DNA from: Microbulbifer elongatus
GTDB lineage: Bacteria > Pseudomonadota > Gammaproteobacteria > Pseudomonadales > Cellvibrionaceae
Direction of reading: 5' to 3'
Assembly (NCBI RefSeq): GCF_021165935.1
Contig: NZ_CP088953.1
Coordinates: 496,001 to 560,000, forward strand
DNA: 64,000 nt
In this document: positions 9,574-22,887 of the stretch, piece after piece
Position numbering within the stretch: the stretch's first letter is position 1
Layout of the letters: each line of letters opens with the position of its first letter
Position numbers and translations under genes: made by a program
Notes under the pieces: generated by a model
The model's input: only the letters and a program-made list of their open reading frames with translations
The model's database searches: none
What the model was told of the DNA's origin: nothing

Positions 9574-9690
9574 GGTGCTGATACCGAGAAAGGTTTGCCA
9601 GACCTTCCGCGAGAGGGACCTCGCGGAAGAGCCCCCATGGATGGGTTCACGGCGTGTCTGGCAAACCTTTCTCGGTAGCAGCACCGCCAC
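9574..9690 (+). repeat. Variable-stem palindromic repeat, copy R6
   Basis: Outer arms GGTGCTG-TACCGAGAAAGG and CCTTTCTCGGTAGCAGCACC extend to GTTTGCCAGAC/GTCTGGCAAAC, giving about 29 paired bases with one bulge. Inner hairpin CTTCCGCGAG/CTCGCGGAAG. Core CCATGGATGGGTTCACGGCG. Confidence 0.87.
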
Positions 9691-9722
9691 AAAACCCAAC
9701 TATCGGGACCACAAATCCAGTA

Positions 9723-11156
<1,434 letters not shown>

Positions 11157-14100
11157 TTATTCGCCGCGCTTGCGTACATCGGACAGCAGTCCGGCGAGGC
11201 TGGCAGCCTTCGGCTTCACCAACCAGAATTTGTTGAGGTAGTCGTCGAAGTTGTCCAGCAACTCCGCACCCCAGGCGCTGCCGGTTTCGGCAACGAACTC
11301 TTCGATCACTTCGCGCAGGTGACTCTGGTATTCCTCCAGGGCCTCGCTGCTGATGCGACGCAGCTCGATCAGCTCGTGGTTGCACTTGTCGAAGAAGTCG
11401 CGATCCATATCCAGCACATAGGCAAAGCCACCGGTCATACCGGCACCGAAGTTGACCCCGGTCTTGCCCAGCACCGCGACCATACCGCCGGTCATGTACT
11501 CACAGCAGTGATCACCCGCGCCTTCCACGACTGCGAAGGCACCGGAGTTGCGCACACCGAAGCGCTCACCGGCGCAGCCGGAAGCGAATAGCTTGCCGCC
11601 GGTGGCACCATAGAGACAGGTGTTACCGACAATGCTGGTTTCCTGAGAGGCGAATTCGCTGCCCTTGGGTGGACGGATCACCAGCTTGCCGCCGGCCATG
11701 CCCTTGCCCACGTAATCGTTGGCATCGCCTTCCAGGTACATCTCCAGACCGCCGGCGTTCCACACGCCGAAGGACTGACCGGCAACACCGGAGAGACGCA
11801 GTTTGATCGGCGCGTCCACCATGCCCTGATTGCCGTGGCGCTTGGCGATCTCGCCGGACAGGCGCGCACCGATGGAGCGGTCGCAATTGGTCAGCTTGAA
11901 GCTGAACTCGCCACCGGCCAGGTTTTCGATCGCGGGCAGGGTTTCTTTCACCATGCGCTCCGCCAGCAGACCTTTGTCCCAGGGCTCGTTCTTGGCCAGC
12001 TGACAGGTTTGCGGCTTGCTGTCGAGCAGCGGATCGGTGTGCAGCAGCGGTGACAGATCCAGCGTCTTCTGCTTGGCGGTGCGGCCTTCGAGCGTCTCCA
12101 GCAGATCCACGCGGCCCACCAGTTCATCCATGGTGCGCACACCCAGGCTCGCCATCCACTCGCGGGTTTCTTCGGCTACAAACCTGAAGAAGTTCATCGC
12201 CATTTCCACGGTGCCGATGTAGTGCTCGTCTCGCAGATCCTTGTTCTGGGTGGCAACACCGGTGGCGCAGTTGTTCAGATGACAGATACGCAGGTATTTA
12301 CAGCCCAGCGCCACCATGGGCGCGGTGCCGAAGCCGAAACTCTCGGCACCCAGCATGGCCGCCTTGACCACATCCAGACCGGACTTCAGACCGCCGTCGG
12401 TCTGTACCCGCACATTGCCGCGCAGGTCGTTTGCGCGCAGGGTCTGATGGGTTTCCGCCAGGCCGAGCTCCCAGGGGGAACCGGCGTAGCGGATGGAGGT
12501 AATCGGGCTCGCCGCGGTACCGCCGTCGTAACCGGAGATGGTGATCAGGTCCGCGTAGGCCTTGGCCACACCCGCGGCAATGGTGCCGACACCGGGGCGG
12601 GATACCAGCTTCACCGAGACCAGCGCATCCGGGTTGACCTGTTTCAGGTCGTAAATAAGCTGCGCCAGATCCTCGATGGAATAGATATCGTGGTGCGGCG
12701 GCGGCGAGATCAGGGTCACACCGGGCACGGAATAGCGCAGGCGTGCGATTAACTCGTTCACTTTGCCGCCGGGCAGCTGTCCGCCCTCACCGGGCTTGGC
12801 ACCCTGGGCAACCTTGATCTGCAGCACCTCGGCGTTAACCAGATAGTGCGGGGTCACCCCGAAACGGCCGGAGGCGATCTGTTTGATCTTGGAGACCTTG
12901 TCGGTGCCGAAACGCACCGGGTCTTCACCGCCCTCACCGCTGTTGGAGCGGCCACCCAGACGGTTCATGGCCTGGGCCAGCGCCTCGTGGGCCTCCGGCG
13001 ACAGGGCGCCGAGGGACATGGCGGCGGAGTCGAAGCGGCGCAGGATATTTTCCGCGGGCTCCACTTCATCCAGGGGAATGGGCTGCACGTCTTTTTTCAG
13101 GCCCAGCAGGTCGCGCAGGGTGGCGACCGGACGCTGGTTGATCAGGGTGGCGTAATCGCGCCAGGCGCCGTAGTCACCGGTGCGTACCGCTTCCTGCAAC
13201 GCCTTCACCACATCCGGGTTGAACGCGTGGTACTCCTCGCCGTAAACGAATTTGTGCAGGCCGCCAGGCGAGACTTTCTTGCGCGGTTTCCATGCCAGTT
13301 GCGCGCGCGCGCGCATATCGTCTTCCAGCTCTTTAAAGCCGGCGCCCAGTACACGGGCGGGGGCTTCCGGGAAGCACAGATCGATCACGTCCTGAGACAG
13401 GCCCACCAGCTCATACAGCAGCGCGCCGCGGTAGGAAGCGATCGTGGAGATACCCATCTTCGACAGGATCTTCAGCAGGCCCTTGATGATGCCGTTGCGG
13501 TAATTTTTCTGCGCGGTGGCGGCGTCCAGCAGCAGCTCACCGGTTTCGATCAGGTGATTGATGATGCTGTAGGAGAAATACGGGTGCACCGCGGTGGCGC
13601 CCACGCCAATCAGACAGGCCAGCTGGTGAGAGTCGCGCGCGGTGGCGGTATCCACCACGATATTGGAGTCGCAGCGCAGACCGTTGTGCACCAGGTGGTG
13701 GTGCACTGCACCGGTGGCCATCAGCGCGTCGATGGGCAGCTTGCCCTCTTCGATGTCGCGATCCGACAGCACCACGATCACGGTACCGTCCTCACGCACG
13801 GATTCCGCGACATCACTGCACAGTTTCTCGATGGCGCTTTTCAGATCCAGCTGTGCTGGGTCGTAATTCAGATCGAAGACTTTCGCGGTGAACTCTTCGC
13901 GCCCCAGATCCAGCAGCGCGGTGTATTTCATGTGCGAAAGTACCGGGGAAGACAGGATCACGCGGTCGGCGTGTTCGACGGTTTCCTCGAATACGGATTT
14001 TTCACGGCCCAGGCAGGTCTCCAGGGACATGACGATGGTTTCCCGCAGCGGGTCGATGGGCGGGTTGGTCACCTGCGCAAACTGCTGACGGAAATAGTCG

Positions 14101-15608
14101 TACAGACAGCGGTTGCCCTCGGACAATACCGCCATGGGCGTATCGTCGCCCATGGAGCCCACCGCTTCCTGACCGGCTTCCGCCAGCGGGCGGATGACCT
14201 GGTCACGCTCTTCCAGGGAGGAGCTGAACAGCTTCTGGTAAACCTTGAACTGGTCGATGGAGAAGTTGTTATCCACCGGCGCCGTGACCAGGGTGGAACG
14301 GATGCGCCGCGCCTTTTCCTTCATCCACTTTTTGTAGGGCTGGGCTTTTTTCAGCTCACCGTCCACATCTTCCGTATGGCGCAGCTCGCCCTTTAGGGTA
14401 TCCACGGACAGGATCTGACCCGGCCCCAGACGCCCCTTGGCCACGACATCCGCGGGGTCGTACTGGTAAGTGCCCACTTCCGACGCCACGGTAATGAAGT
14501 CGTCCTTGGTGATCACCCAGCGGGACGGGCGCAGGCCGTTGCGGTCGAGGGTACATACCGCGTGACGGCCATCGGTCAATACCAGACCGGCGGGGCCGTC
14601 CCAGGGTTCCATATGCATGGAATTGTATTCGTAAAAGGCGCGCAGGTCCGAGTCCATGGTATCCACGTTCTGCCACGCCGGTGGTACCAGCATGCGAATG
14701 GCGCGATGCATATCGATACCGCCAACGGTGAGCAGCTCCAGCATATTGTCCAGGCTGGAGGAGTCGGAACCGACGCGGTTCACCAGCGGCTTCAGCTCGG
14801 ACAGCTCCGGCAGCAGATCGGTAATGAACTTGTTGGTACGCGCCACAGACCAGTTGCGGTTGCCGGTAATGGTGTTGATTTCACCGTTGTGGGCGAGCAT
14901 GCGGAACGGCTGTGCCAGCGGCCAGCGCGGCATGGTGTTGGTGGAGAAGCGCTGGTGGAACACGCAGATGGCGGTTTCCAGACGCGGGTCTGCCAGATCC
15001 GGGAAGAAAGCCGGCAGGTCTGCAGGCATCATCAGGCCTTTATAGGACAGCACCGATGTGGACAGACTGCCAATATAGGTGGCCTCTGTCAGTTGCTGCT
15101 CGGCCTTGCGCCGCGCGACAAAAAGACGCGCATTGAACTGTTGCTGCTCCAGTGGGGCATCAGCATTGTTAATCAGCAGATGCTCGAAGCGCGGCAGGCT
15201 CTCCTTGGCAATGGGCCCCAGGCAATCTTCGTTGGTGGGCACCACGCGCCAGCCAGCCACACGCAGGCCCTGCTCGTGCACCGCCGCTTCCAGAATCGCG
15301 CGGGCGCTGGCGGCTTCGCTTTCGTCCAGTGGCAGCATGATAGAGCCGACCGCGTACAGGTCGGTCAGACCCTGGCCAAACTGTTCCTTGGCCACGGTGC
15401 GCAGAAAACCGTCTGGCTTCTGCAACAGCAGACCACAGCCGTCACCGGTTTTACCATCGGCGGCAATACCGCCGCGGTGAGTCATGCAGGTCAGCGACTC
15501 AATCGCTGTCTGCAGTAACTTGTGGCTGGTTTGCCCCTTCAGGTGGGCGATCAGTCCAAAGCCACAGTTATCTTTGAACTCATCCAATCGATACAGACCG
15601 CTACCCAT
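11157..15608 (-). CDS. gltB: Glutamate synthase large subunit GltB
   Basis: Takes the amide nitrogen of glutamine to make two glutamates from 2-oxoglutarate. The product starts [18 protein letters not shown], so Cys15 would be the amidotransferase nucleophile after removal of a 14-residue propeptide. The 3Fe-4S site is a C-x5-C-x4-C motif ([12 protein letters not shown]) in the FMN domain. The C-terminal GXGXG repeat helix domain is present. I chose the ATG at 15608, which has GAGGA five bases upstream, over a TTG at 15620. Confidence 0.96.
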   Translation of the reverse strand: MGSGLYRLDEFKDNCGFGLIAHLKGQTSHKLLQTAIESLTCMTHRGGIAADGKTGDGCGLLLQKPDGFLRTVAKEQFGQGLTDLYAVGSIMLPLDESEAASARAILEAAVHEQGLRVAGWRVVPTNEDCLGPIAKESLPRFEHLLINNADAPLEQQQFNARLFVARRKAEQQLTEATYIGSLSTSVLSYKGLMMPADLPAFFPDLADPRLETAICVFHQRFSTNTMPRWPLAQPFRMLAHNGEINTITGNRNWSVARTNKFITDLLPELSELKPLVNRVGSDSSSLDNMLELLTVGGIDMHRAIRMLVPPAWQNVDTMDSDLRAFYEYNSMHMEPWDGPAGLVLTDGRHAVCTLDRNGLRPSRWVITKDDFITVASEVGTYQYDPADVVAKGRLGPGQILSVDTLKGELRHTEDVDGELKKAQPYKKWMKEKARRIRSTLVTAPVDNNFSIDQFKVYQKLFSSSLEERDQVIRPLAEAGQEAVGSMGDDTPMAVLSEGNRCLYDYFRQQFAQVTNPPIDPLRETIVMSLETCLGREKSVFEETVEHADRVILSSPVLSHMKYTALLDLGREEFTAKVFDLNYDPAQLDLKSAIEKLCSDVAESVREDGTVIVVLSDRDIEEGKLPIDALMATGAVHHHLVHNGLRCDSNIVVDTATARDSHQLACLIGVGATAVHPYFSYSIINHLIETGELLLDAATAQKNYRNGIIKGLLKILSKMGISTIASYRGALLYELVGLSQDVIDLCFPEAPARVLGAGFKELEDDMRARAQLAWKPRKKVSPGGLHKFVYGEEYHAFNPDVVKALQEAVRTGDYGAWRDYATLINQRPVATLRDLLGLKKDVQPIPLDEVEPAENILRRFDSAAMSLGALSPEAHEALAQAMNRLGGRSNSGEGGEDPVRFGTDKVSKIKQIASGRFGVTPHYLVNAEVLQIKVAQGAKPGEGGQLPGGKVNELIARLRYSVPGVTLISPPPHHDIYSIEDLAQLIYDLKQVNPDALVSVKLVSRPGVGTIAAGVAKAYADLITISGYDGGTAASPITSIRYAGSPWELGLAETHQTLRANDLRGNVRVQTDGGLKSGLDVVKAAMLGAESFGFGTAPMVALGCKYLRICHLNNCATGVATQNKDLRDEHYIGTVEMAMNFFRFVAEETREWMASLGVRTMDELVGRVDLLETLEGRTAKQKTLDLSPLLHTDPLLDSKPQTCQLAKNEPWDKGLLAERMVKETLPAIENLAGGEFSFKLTNCDRSIGARLSGEIAKRHGNQGMVDAPIKLRLSGVAGQSFGVWNAGGLEMYLEGDANDYVGKGMAGGKLVIRPPKGSEFASQETSIVGNTCLYGATGGKLFASGCAGERFGVRNSGAFAVVEGAGDHCCEYMTGGMVAVLGKTGVNFGAGMTGGFAYVLDMDRDFFDKCNHELIELRRISSEALEEYQSHLREVIEEFVAETGSAWGAELLDNFDDYLNKFWLVKPKAASLAGLLSDVRKRGE

Positions 15609-15764
15609 AGAATTCCTCAAAGTGTTATCGCTCCCCCGTACGCCCTGACCGCCCGCTTGCGCGCATTGACAATCAGTTCACAGCCGGACGGCTATCCCAG
15701 GGGGTATATTTATCTACTCTCAAGCCAAAAGTGCCGCAGATGTCACTAAATTTTCTGTACCCCA

Positions 15765-15935
15765 ATGACAAAAAAAGCCCGCGTGAGGGGCTTGGGGTTA
15801 CTCGCTTTATGCGAGCCTGCGCTTGTTGTTATCGGCTCATATCCCCGGCTTTCACCGAGGGGGCGCGCAATATTACTCGTGCCCCCCTGCAATTGCAAGA
15901 TTCGCCAGTTTTTTCCGCTGTTGGCGGCAGGTTTA
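15765..15935 (-). ncRNA. Candidate small RNA or gltB leader with terminator
   Basis: The 398-base gap between aroB and gltB holds, on the minus strand, a possible promoter (TTGACG at about 15960, then AGATAA) and a run of short hairpins: GGGGGC/GCCCCC, CTCGC-ATAAA-GCGAG and a final GCCC/GGGC stem followed by seven U. This could be a stand-alone small RNA, an attenuator for gltBD, or only the aroB operon terminator. A 70-codon frame over it has no ribosome site. No known RNA family is recognised. Confidence 0.35.
15769..15795 (-). terminator. Rho-independent terminator downstream of aroB
   Basis: On the minus strand AGCCCCTCACGCGGGCT is followed by a run of seven T. It lies 210 bases past the aroB stop. 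Confidence 0.6.
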
Positions 15936-16006
15936 ACCGATTTATCTTCTTTTGACACCCACTGCCGTCAAAGAATCCTCACTTTGGTAGTAAAACTACA
16001 AAACTG

Positions 16007-17092
16007 TCATCGAGCACCGCAGGCGCGCAGGGCCTCTATCAGCTGCTCCCTGGGCGTATCGTCGATAATTTGTGCATCCCCCAACGCCCCGAGCAATACC
16101 AGACGCAATTTGCCATCCTGCACCTTTTTATCCACAGACATCGCGCTCAGGTAATCGTCGACGGTCATATCTTCGGGGGATTGTTGCGGCAAATTCGCCT
16201 GACTTAGCAGGGTGCGTAAGCGCTGGACTTCGTTTTCGCCAACCCACCCGCGTAGACGCGACAGCTCGGCCGCCATCGCCATACCCGCCGCCACTGCCTC
16301 TCCATGCAGCCATTTACCGTAACCCTGTACCGCTTCGATAGCGTGGCCAAAGGTATGACCGAAATTGAGAATGGCGCGACGGCCCGACTCCCGTTCGTCG
16401 TCGGCGACCACCGCCGCCTTGTCTTCACAGCTGCGCTTCACCGCGTACGCCAGCGCCTGAGGATCCCGCGCCAATAGTTTGTGCATATTCTGTTCCAGCC
16501 ACTCAAAAAATGGCTGGTCGCAGATCATGCCGTACTTGATGACTTCGGCAATACCCGCTGACAATTCGCGATCCGGCAGGGTACGCAAGGTATCAATATC
16601 GATCAGTACCAATTGCGGCTGGTAGAAGGCACCGATCATGTTTTTCCCCAGTGGGTGATTCACACCGGTTTTGCCGCCCACCGATGAATCCACCTGGGAC
16701 AGCAACGTGGTCGGCACTTGCACAAAATCCACCCCCCGCTGATAGCAGGCGGCAGCGAAACCACTCATATCACCAATAACACCGCCGCCCAGCGCGACAA
16801 TAGTAGTGGAGCGGTCGTGGCGCTTTTCCAGCAGGGTGTCGAATACCCGGTTCAGAGTATCCAGTGTTTTGAAGGCTTCACCGTCCGGCAACTGAATGGA
16901 ATCCACTTTGGCGAAGCCCCGCAGGCTCGCGAGCACCTTTTCCAGATACAGCGGTGCAATGGTTTCATTGGTGACGACCAGTACCTGGTTGCCGCGAATG
17001 GCCTGTTCAAAGTGGGATGGATCATTTAACAGCGCGGAACCGATCAGAATCGGATAACTGCGCTCGCCCAGGTCAACGTTCAGACGGTGCAT
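16007..17092 (-). CDS. aroB: 3-Dehydroquinate synthase AroB
   Basis: Second step of the shikimate pathway: closes DAHP to 3-dehydroquinate using NAD and zinc. 361 residues. Seen: [15 protein letters not shown] (NAD loop), [16 protein letters not shown] (substrate loop) and [11 protein letters not shown] with the zinc histidines. Follows aroK by 84 bases and closes the pilMNOPQ-aroKB unit, an arrangement common in Pseudomonas relatives. Confidence 0.97.
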   Translation of the reverse strand: MHRLNVDLGERSYPILIGSALLNDPSHFEQAIRGNQVLVVTNETIAPLYLEKVLASLRGFAKVDSIQLPDGEAFKTLDTLNRVFDTLLEKRHDRSTTIVALGGGVIGDMSGFAAACYQRGVDFVQVPTTLLSQVDSSVGGKTGVNHPLGKNMIGAFYQPQLVLIDIDTLRTLPDRELSAGIAEVIKYGMICDQPFFEWLEQNMHKLLARDPQALAYAVKRSCEDKAAVVADDERESGRRAILNFGHTFGHAIEAVQGYGKWLHGEAVAAGMAMAAELSRLRGWVGENEVQRLRTLLSQANLPQQSPEDMTVDDYLSAMSVDKKVQDGKLRLVLLGALGDAQIIDDTPREQLIEALRACGAR

Positions 17093-17176
17093 GGTTACTC
17101 CCTAACGTGCACGGAATAAAAGTGAGGGGAAAATCGAAGCAAGGGTAATAAAGGTGATTGGAACCGGGGACCAGCG

Positions 17177-17701
17177 TCAGCCGACGTCTTCCCCTTGCAA
17201 CCGGTCCGCCACCATCTGTGCCGCCTGCTTGGGGGTACAGTGGTCGGTATCACATACCAGATCCGCTACTTCCGCGTAAAACGCCTCGCGCTGCTGGAGA
17301 ATTTCCGCCAGTTTTGCCCGCGGATCTTCCACCTGCAATAGCGGCCGGTTGCTGTTTTTGGAAGTGCGCTCTACCAATTGGTCGAGGCTGGCCCGCAAAT
17401 AGACCACAAAGCCCTGTCCTTTCAGCAAGGTGCGGTCTTCCGGCATCAGAACGATACCGCCACCCGTGGCCACCACCTGGGTCTCCCCATTGCACAGTTC
17501 CGCCAGCACCTCACTTTCGCGACGGCGGAAGCCCGCCTCCCCTTCCACATCAAAGATCCAGGGAATATCGGCGCCGGTGCGGTCTTCAAGCACTTTATCC
17601 GAATCGGCAAAAGGCAGCCCGAGCTGGGCTGCCAGTAATTTGCCGATGGTGGACTTGCCGGCCCCCATGGGACCGACAAGAAAGATGGGCTGGGTAATCA
17701 C
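17177..17701 (-). CDS. aroK: Shikimate kinase AroK
   Basis: Phosphorylates shikimate at the 3-hydroxyl with ATP. 174 residues. P-loop GPMGAGKSTIGK at about 11-22, then the shikimate-binding DSDK and the glycine-rich TGGGIVL. Its start overlaps the pilQ stop by four bases, so translation is probably coupled to the pilus genes. Confidence 0.96.
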   Translation of the reverse strand: MITQPIFLVGPMGAGKSTIGKLLAAQLGLPFADSDKVLEDRTGADIPWIFDVEGEAGFRRRESEVLAELCNGETQVVATGGGIVLMPEDRTLLKGQGFVVYLRASLDQLVERTSKNSNRPLLQVEDPRAKLAEILQQREAFYAEVADLVCDTDHCTPKQAAQMVADRLQGEDVG

Positions 17702-19920
17702 TTGCTGAAGGAGAGGAACTCGTCCTGCATGATCCGCGGGGTGATAAAGATCAGCAGTTCGCGCTTGTCTTCCTGTTTGGTGGTGGTTTTGAACAGGTGA
17801 CCCAGGAAGGGAATATCTCCCAGAACCGGCACCTTCACCTCACCCTCGATCGCCGTTGCCTCGAAGATACCACCCAGCACAATGGTCTCACCATTGGCCA
17901 CCAGTACTTTGGTCTGCAGAGAGTTCACATTGATGGCCGGAATCTGTGCCCCGGTGATCACGTTGGTAAACAGCTCACCGACACTATTCTGGTCGATGTT
18001 CAGGTTCATGATGATGTTGTCATCCGGGGTGATCTGCGGCGTGACGTTCAGCAGGAGCACCGCCTCTTTGAAGGTCACGGATGCCGCACCAGAAGACGTC
18101 GCTTCCAGATAGGGGATTTCCACACCGGAGCGAATGCTCGCTTCCTGCTTGTCACCGGTCACCACCTTGGGCTGGGAGACGATCTCCGCCTTACCCACGT
18201 CCTCCAGGGCAGACAGCTCCAGACCCAACAGGAAATCTTCCTTCAGGATGGCATAGGCCACACTGCCGGCGGGGTTGCTGACCCCAAGATCCACCAGCAT
18301 AGGATCGTGCAGAGTTTGCGGTGCAGACAGGTCCGGGCCATTGCCGTCACCGTCAGAAATTCCTGGCAGCTGTGAGCCGGAGCCGATACCGATCGAATCA
18401 TCACTGATATTGTGATCTTCCAGATAGCTCCAGCGTACCCCCAGGCTCTTTTCGAAGTCGGTATTCGCGGTCACGATACGCGCTTCGATCATTACCTGGC
18501 GAATCGGAATATCGATCGCACCGATCAGGTCGCGGAACTGGGCGATCTTCTCTTCGGTATCGGTCAGGATAATGGTGTTGGTGCGCTCATCGACAATGGC
18601 GCTACCGCGGGAGGACAGAATGCTGCGGCCGTCCTGCTGCTCCTGGCCGCCAGCAAAGCTACCCTGCCCAAAACCGCCACCCTGGCCACCCTGGTTACCG
18701 GCAAACAGGGTAAACAGCTCCCGGGCATCGGCATAACGGATCTGGATATACTCGGTACGCAGCGGCGCCAGCTCCTCCAGCTGTTTACGGGTTTCCAGCT
18801 CACGGCGCTCGCGCTCGGCAATTTCCGCTGCCGGTGCCACCATGATCACATTGCCTTCCTGACGTTTGTCGAGACCTTTGGCCTTCAGAATCAGCTCCAG
18901 CGCCTGATCCCAGGGCACACCGTCCAGGCGCAGGGTAATGCGGCCCTGAACGGTATCACTGGCCACCAGATTGAGGTCGGTAAAGTCCGCGATCAGCTGC
19001 AGCACCGAGCGCACTTCGATGTCCTGGAAGTTCAGCGACAGTTTTTCGCCAGTGAACTGGAATTCTTTTTCCTTCTCACGAACCTGAGCCACGGTCAGCG
19101 GTTTTACGCTCAGCACGTACTCGGTGTCCGCCTGGTAGGCCAGGTAGTCGTATTCGCCATCATGGGGGTCGACGGTGATCACCGTATTGCGGCCGTCGTA
19201 GTCCACACTGATGGCGTTTACCGGAGTGGCGAAATCGGTAACGTCGAGACGCTGACGTAGCGACGGCGGCAGCTCGGCACCGAGGAAAGTCAGTACGATT
19301 TTGCCACGGGTGCGCTCCACGTCGATATTCACCGCCGGATCGCTCAGGCTGACAATGACCTTGCCCTCACCGCCTTCACCGCGACGAAAATCCACATTGT
19401 CGATACCTACATTGCCCGCAGGCTTGAACTGGGCGTTGCCACCGATATTGGTGCTGCTGTGCACCGGCGCCGTGGTTACCGCAGCGGTAGTGGCAGCATC
19501 AGCGCCCACTTCCAGTACCACCTGATTGCCAACGCGCTCGCTGGTATACACCGGCAGCTCATCCAGATTCAGAATCAGGCGGGTACGGTCCTCACCGGAC
19601 ACAATTACCGCGCTGCGCGCGGCTCCGATATCCATGCTGTACTTTTTCTGTGGCAGTACGCTCTCCACCCCGGCGAAGTCCATCACGATACGCGCGGGCT
19701 GCTCGATGGTGTAACCGGTGGGCTCCGGCGGCACATCACTGAAGGTGAGGCGCAGCTGCAGGCGGCTTCCCGGCAGCTCGGAGAACTGGATGTCATTCAG
19801 CTGGCTGGCCATAGACGGCGCCGCCAGCGGCAGAATCATCAGGCCCAGCAGCAACGCTTTCGCGCGCGGCAGCCTATTGGCTCCCCATGCCAATACACTG
19901 GCGAGTTGCTTGGTGATCAT
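17698..19920 (-). CDS. pilQ: Type IV pilus outer-membrane secretin PilQ
   Basis: Forms the outer-membrane gate for the type IV pilus. 740 residues. An N-terminal hydrophobic segment (about 20-40) is a likely signal peptide. AMIN-type beta domains that bind peptidoglycan follow (about 40-270). Then come an STN/N0 domain (LNFQDIEVRSVLQLIADFT), an N1 domain, and the secretin core from about 460 with the typical VPVLGDIPFLGHLFK near the end. Gly- and Gln-rich stretch around residues 410-425. Last pil gene of the operon. Confidence 0.96.
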   Translation of the reverse strand: MITKQLASVLAWGANRLPRAKALLLGLMILPLAAPSMASQLNDIQFSELPGSRLQLRLTFSDVPPEPTGYTIEQPARIVMDFAGVESVLPQKKYSMDIGAARSAVIVSGEDRTRLILNLDELPVYTSERVGNQVVLEVGADAATTAAVTTAPVHSSTNIGGNAQFKPAGNVGIDNVDFRRGEGGEGKVIVSLSDPAVNIDVERTRGKIVLTFLGAELPPSLRQRLDVTDFATPVNAISVDYDGRNTVITVDPHDGEYDYLAYQADTEYVLSVKPLTVAQVREKEKEFQFTGEKLSLNFQDIEVRSVLQLIADFTDLNLVASDTVQGRITLRLDGVPWDQALELILKAKGLDKRQEGNVIMVAPAAEIAERERRELETRKQLEELAPLRTEYIQIRYADARELFTLFAGNQGGQGGGFGQGSFAGGQEQQDGRSILSSRGSAIVDERTNTIILTDTEEKIAQFRDLIGAIDIPIRQVMIEARIVTANTDFEKSLGVRWSYLEDHNISDDSIGIGSGSQLPGISDGDGNGPDLSAPQTLHDPMLVDLGVSNPAGSVAYAILKEDFLLGLELSALEDVGKAEIVSQPKVVTGDKQEASIRSGVEIPYLEATSSGAASVTFKEAVLLLNVTPQITPDDNIIMNLNIDQNSVGELFTNVITGAQIPAINVNSLQTKVLVANGETIVLGGIFEATAIEGEVKVPVLGDIPFLGHLFKTTTKQEDKRELLIFITPRIMQDEFLSFSK

Positions 19921-19922
19921 TT

Positions 19923-20450
19923 TTAGTTGTCCTTGTCTTCCAAAGTCAGAGCCCGCGGCCGTTCAATCCAGCCGCCGGTGCCGTCCGGCACAATTTCCAA
20001 TACATCGAGTTGTGACGATGAGGCGTTGACCACACGCCCGTGGTTTTTACCCATGTAATTGCCGATAGTGATGCGATGGATCCCCCCCTCGCCATCATTT
20101 ACCAGCGCCCATAACTGCCCGCCCCGCGACAGTGTGCCAACCATTGACAGTGCATCAAACGGGAAGCGTTCCAACAGTTCTTTCTGCCGGTTCGTGTCCG
20201 GCGCCACATCCAGTTTGCGCCCTACCAGGCGCTGATCCGCTTCCAGTACCGGGCGAATAAACGGGCTGCGCATGGCCGCAGCGCTGTAGACATAGGGACT
20301 GTATGGGGTAAATGTTGGGATCGGTTCAATCTGTCCCTTGGGCTTGTGTTTCACCGCCGCCATCTTCTGGCGCAGATCACTGTGATTCCCATCCAGACTA
20401 CAGCCTGCAAGGGCCAGCATTGCGGCGGTCAGAGCGAAGTATTTTTTCAT
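19923..20450 (-). CDS. pilP: Type IV pilus lipoprotein PilP
   Basis: Inner-membrane lipoprotein linking PilMNO to PilQ. 175 residues. The N-terminal signal MKKYFALTAAMLALAGC ends in a lipobox with Cys17. A proline-rich linker is followed by the beta-domain (about 80-175, with GTLSRGGQLWALV). Its start overlaps the pilO stop by four bases, and only two bases separate it from pilQ. Confidence 0.95.
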   Translation of the reverse strand: MKKYFALTAAMLALAGCSLDGNHSDLRQKMAAVKHKPKGQIEPIPTFTPYSPYVYSAAAMRSPFIRPVLEADQRLVGRKLDVAPDTNRQKELLERFPFDALSMVGTLSRGGQLWALVNDGEGGIHRITIGNYMGKNHGRVVNASSSQLDVLEIVPDGTGGWIERPRALTLEDKDN

Positions 20451-21067
20451 CCTTCCTCTCCCTGATCCTTGTAGCGATAGGTCTTGGCGTTTACCACCAT
20501 ATTCAACAGTGCGGCGCCATCTTTGCTGGTTTTGATATCGAAGTCGTGCAGCGTCACAATACGCGGCATGCCGGCGATACCGGAGATAAACGCACCAAAT
20601 TCGTGGTAGCCCCCCTGCACTTCGATGCGGATCGGCAGTTCAACGTAGAACTCGCCAACCTGCTCCCCTTCCAGCGCGACCTTCTGAATCGTCAGACCAC
20701 TGCCGCGGCCAAATTCATCGATGTCTTCCAGCAGGCCCGGCACCTCGGTGTCTTTAGGCAACTGCTTTAACAGCGCGCCAAAGGTCTCTTCCATTTCCGC
20801 CAGCTGCTCGCGATAGGCTTCGAGGTTGGCCGCTTCAAAGGATTTGCGCTCGAACTGGGTAAACAGCTCACGCTCCTTGTTGGCGGCGAAATCCAGCTGG
20901 CCGTAGCGATCCTTGATCATGAAGAAGTAGCCACCGCCAATGAGCGCCGCGGCAATAACAACCAACAGTGCGATCCGGCCAGCAAGGGGCCAGACACCGA
21001 CACGGGAGAAGTCGATATCGTTGATATCCAGCTCATTGAGCTGTTTGAGGGTATCTTCAAGCGCCAC
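20447..21067 (-). CDS. pilO: Type IV pilus alignment protein PilO
   Basis: Pairs with PilN in the inner-membrane alignment complex. 206 residues. Short cytoplasmic N-terminus, one transmembrane helix at about 28-50 (GRIALLVVIAAALIGGGYFF), a coiled coil at about 60-105, then a ferredoxin-like periplasmic domain. Three bases separate its start from the pilN stop. Confidence 0.94.
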   Translation of the reverse strand: MALEDTLKQLNELDINDIDFSRVGVWPLAGRIALLVVIAAALIGGGYFFMIKDRYGQLDFAANKERELFTQFERKSFEAANLEAYREQLAEMEETFGALLKQLPKDTEVPGLLEDIDEFGRGSGLTIQKVALEGEQVGEFYVELPIRIEVQGGYHEFGAFISGIAGMPRIVTLHDFDIKTSKDGAALLNMVVNAKTYRYKDQGEEG

Positions 21068-21069
21068 GA

Positions 21070-21651
21070 TTACGCTCCACTATTGGCGCCATCAGCGCCC
21101 TCTTCTTTTTTGCGGCCGCTGACACTGACCGTCATTTCAAACGCACTGGCCTGCTCACCGAACTCCGGCTTGGCCGTCACACCGGTTAGATTCGGCGACT
21201 GGAACCACTCGGACTGGTCCAGACTGCGCATAAACGAGGAAACCCGGTTATTGGATTCCGCAACACCGGAAATCTGGAGGGTCCGACCGGAGCGCTTGAG
21301 GCTGGTCAACCACAGACCTTCCGGTGCCGCACGCACCATCTCATCGAAGTAGCGCACCGCCAGCGGACGGTTGCCCTGCAGCTCCTGAATCACGCGCATG
21401 CGGTCAATCAGTTCCTGCCGGCGCTTCTTGAGATCCTTGATCTCACGCACCTGCTTGTTCAGCGCAGTGATCTCGGTATTCAGCAGCTGATTGCGCTCAT
21501 TCTGATTGGCAATCTGGGCGTCCACCGTCTTCATCCACATAAACACGGAGAAGCCGGCCGCAATCACCACCAGTACCGCGACCTGCTGGAACTCTTTCTG
21601 TTTCTGCGCGCGGAATTCCTGGCGCCAGGGGAGTAGGTTAATTTTTGCCAT
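21070..21651 (-). CDS. pilN: Type IV pilus alignment protein PilN
   Basis: 193 residues starting MAKINLLPWR; this N-terminal stretch is the segment that docks into PilM. One transmembrane helix follows (about 22-42), then a coiled coil and the periplasmic domain. The ATG at 21651 is preferred to a longer frame because it gives the conserved INLLPWR end at the N-terminus. It begins four bases after the pilM stop. Confidence 0.95.
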   Translation of the reverse strand: MAKINLLPWRQEFRAQKQKEFQQVAVLVVIAAGFSVFMWMKTVDAQIANQNERNQLLNTEITALNKQVREIKDLKKRRQELIDRMRVIQELQGNRPLAVRYFDEMVRAAPEGLWLTSLKRSGRTLQISGVAESNNRVSSFMRSLDQSEWFQSPNLTGVTAKPEFGEQASAFEMTVSVSGRKKEEGADGANSGA

Positions 21652-21655
21652 GGAA

Positions 21656-22753
<1,098 letters not shown>

Positions 22754-22768
22754 TTATGGAAGATTGAT

Positions 22769-22796
22769 GGTATAGCACTTTAAATTACCGTCGCAA
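22769..22796 (-). promoter_or_regulatory. Putative promoter of the pilM operon
   Basis: On the minus strand TTGCGA (22796-22791) and TATACC (22774-22769) are separated by 16 bases, in the divergent pilM-ponA gap. Confidence 0.5.
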
Positions 22797-22887
22797 CCGC
22801 CTTTTGCATAGGTATCAGTGCACATTATTCGTATAATTGTCGAACAGTGCCGATAAATTTGATCAAAACGTATACAGAAGCAACTCA

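Noticed and set aside
1044..9690. CRISPR array formed by the palindromic repeats
   Set aside because: Copies are kilobases apart or in opposite orientation, the spacing is irregular, repeats are 110-120 bases, and no cas gene is near.
9504..9692. Short proteins containing AVNPSMGA-like stretches read across the repeats
   Set aside because: They are translations of the palindromic core and recur in each copy. No start site or conserved codon use supports them.
12846..14396. 516-codon frame opposite gltB
   Set aside because: Antisense shadow of gltB, in which the FMN and amidotransferase motifs are complete.
15746..15958. 70-codon frame MSKEDKSVKPAANS... between gltB and aroB
   Set aside because: GTG start without a ribosome site, and the frame runs over a terminator hairpin. 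A noncoding explanation fits better.
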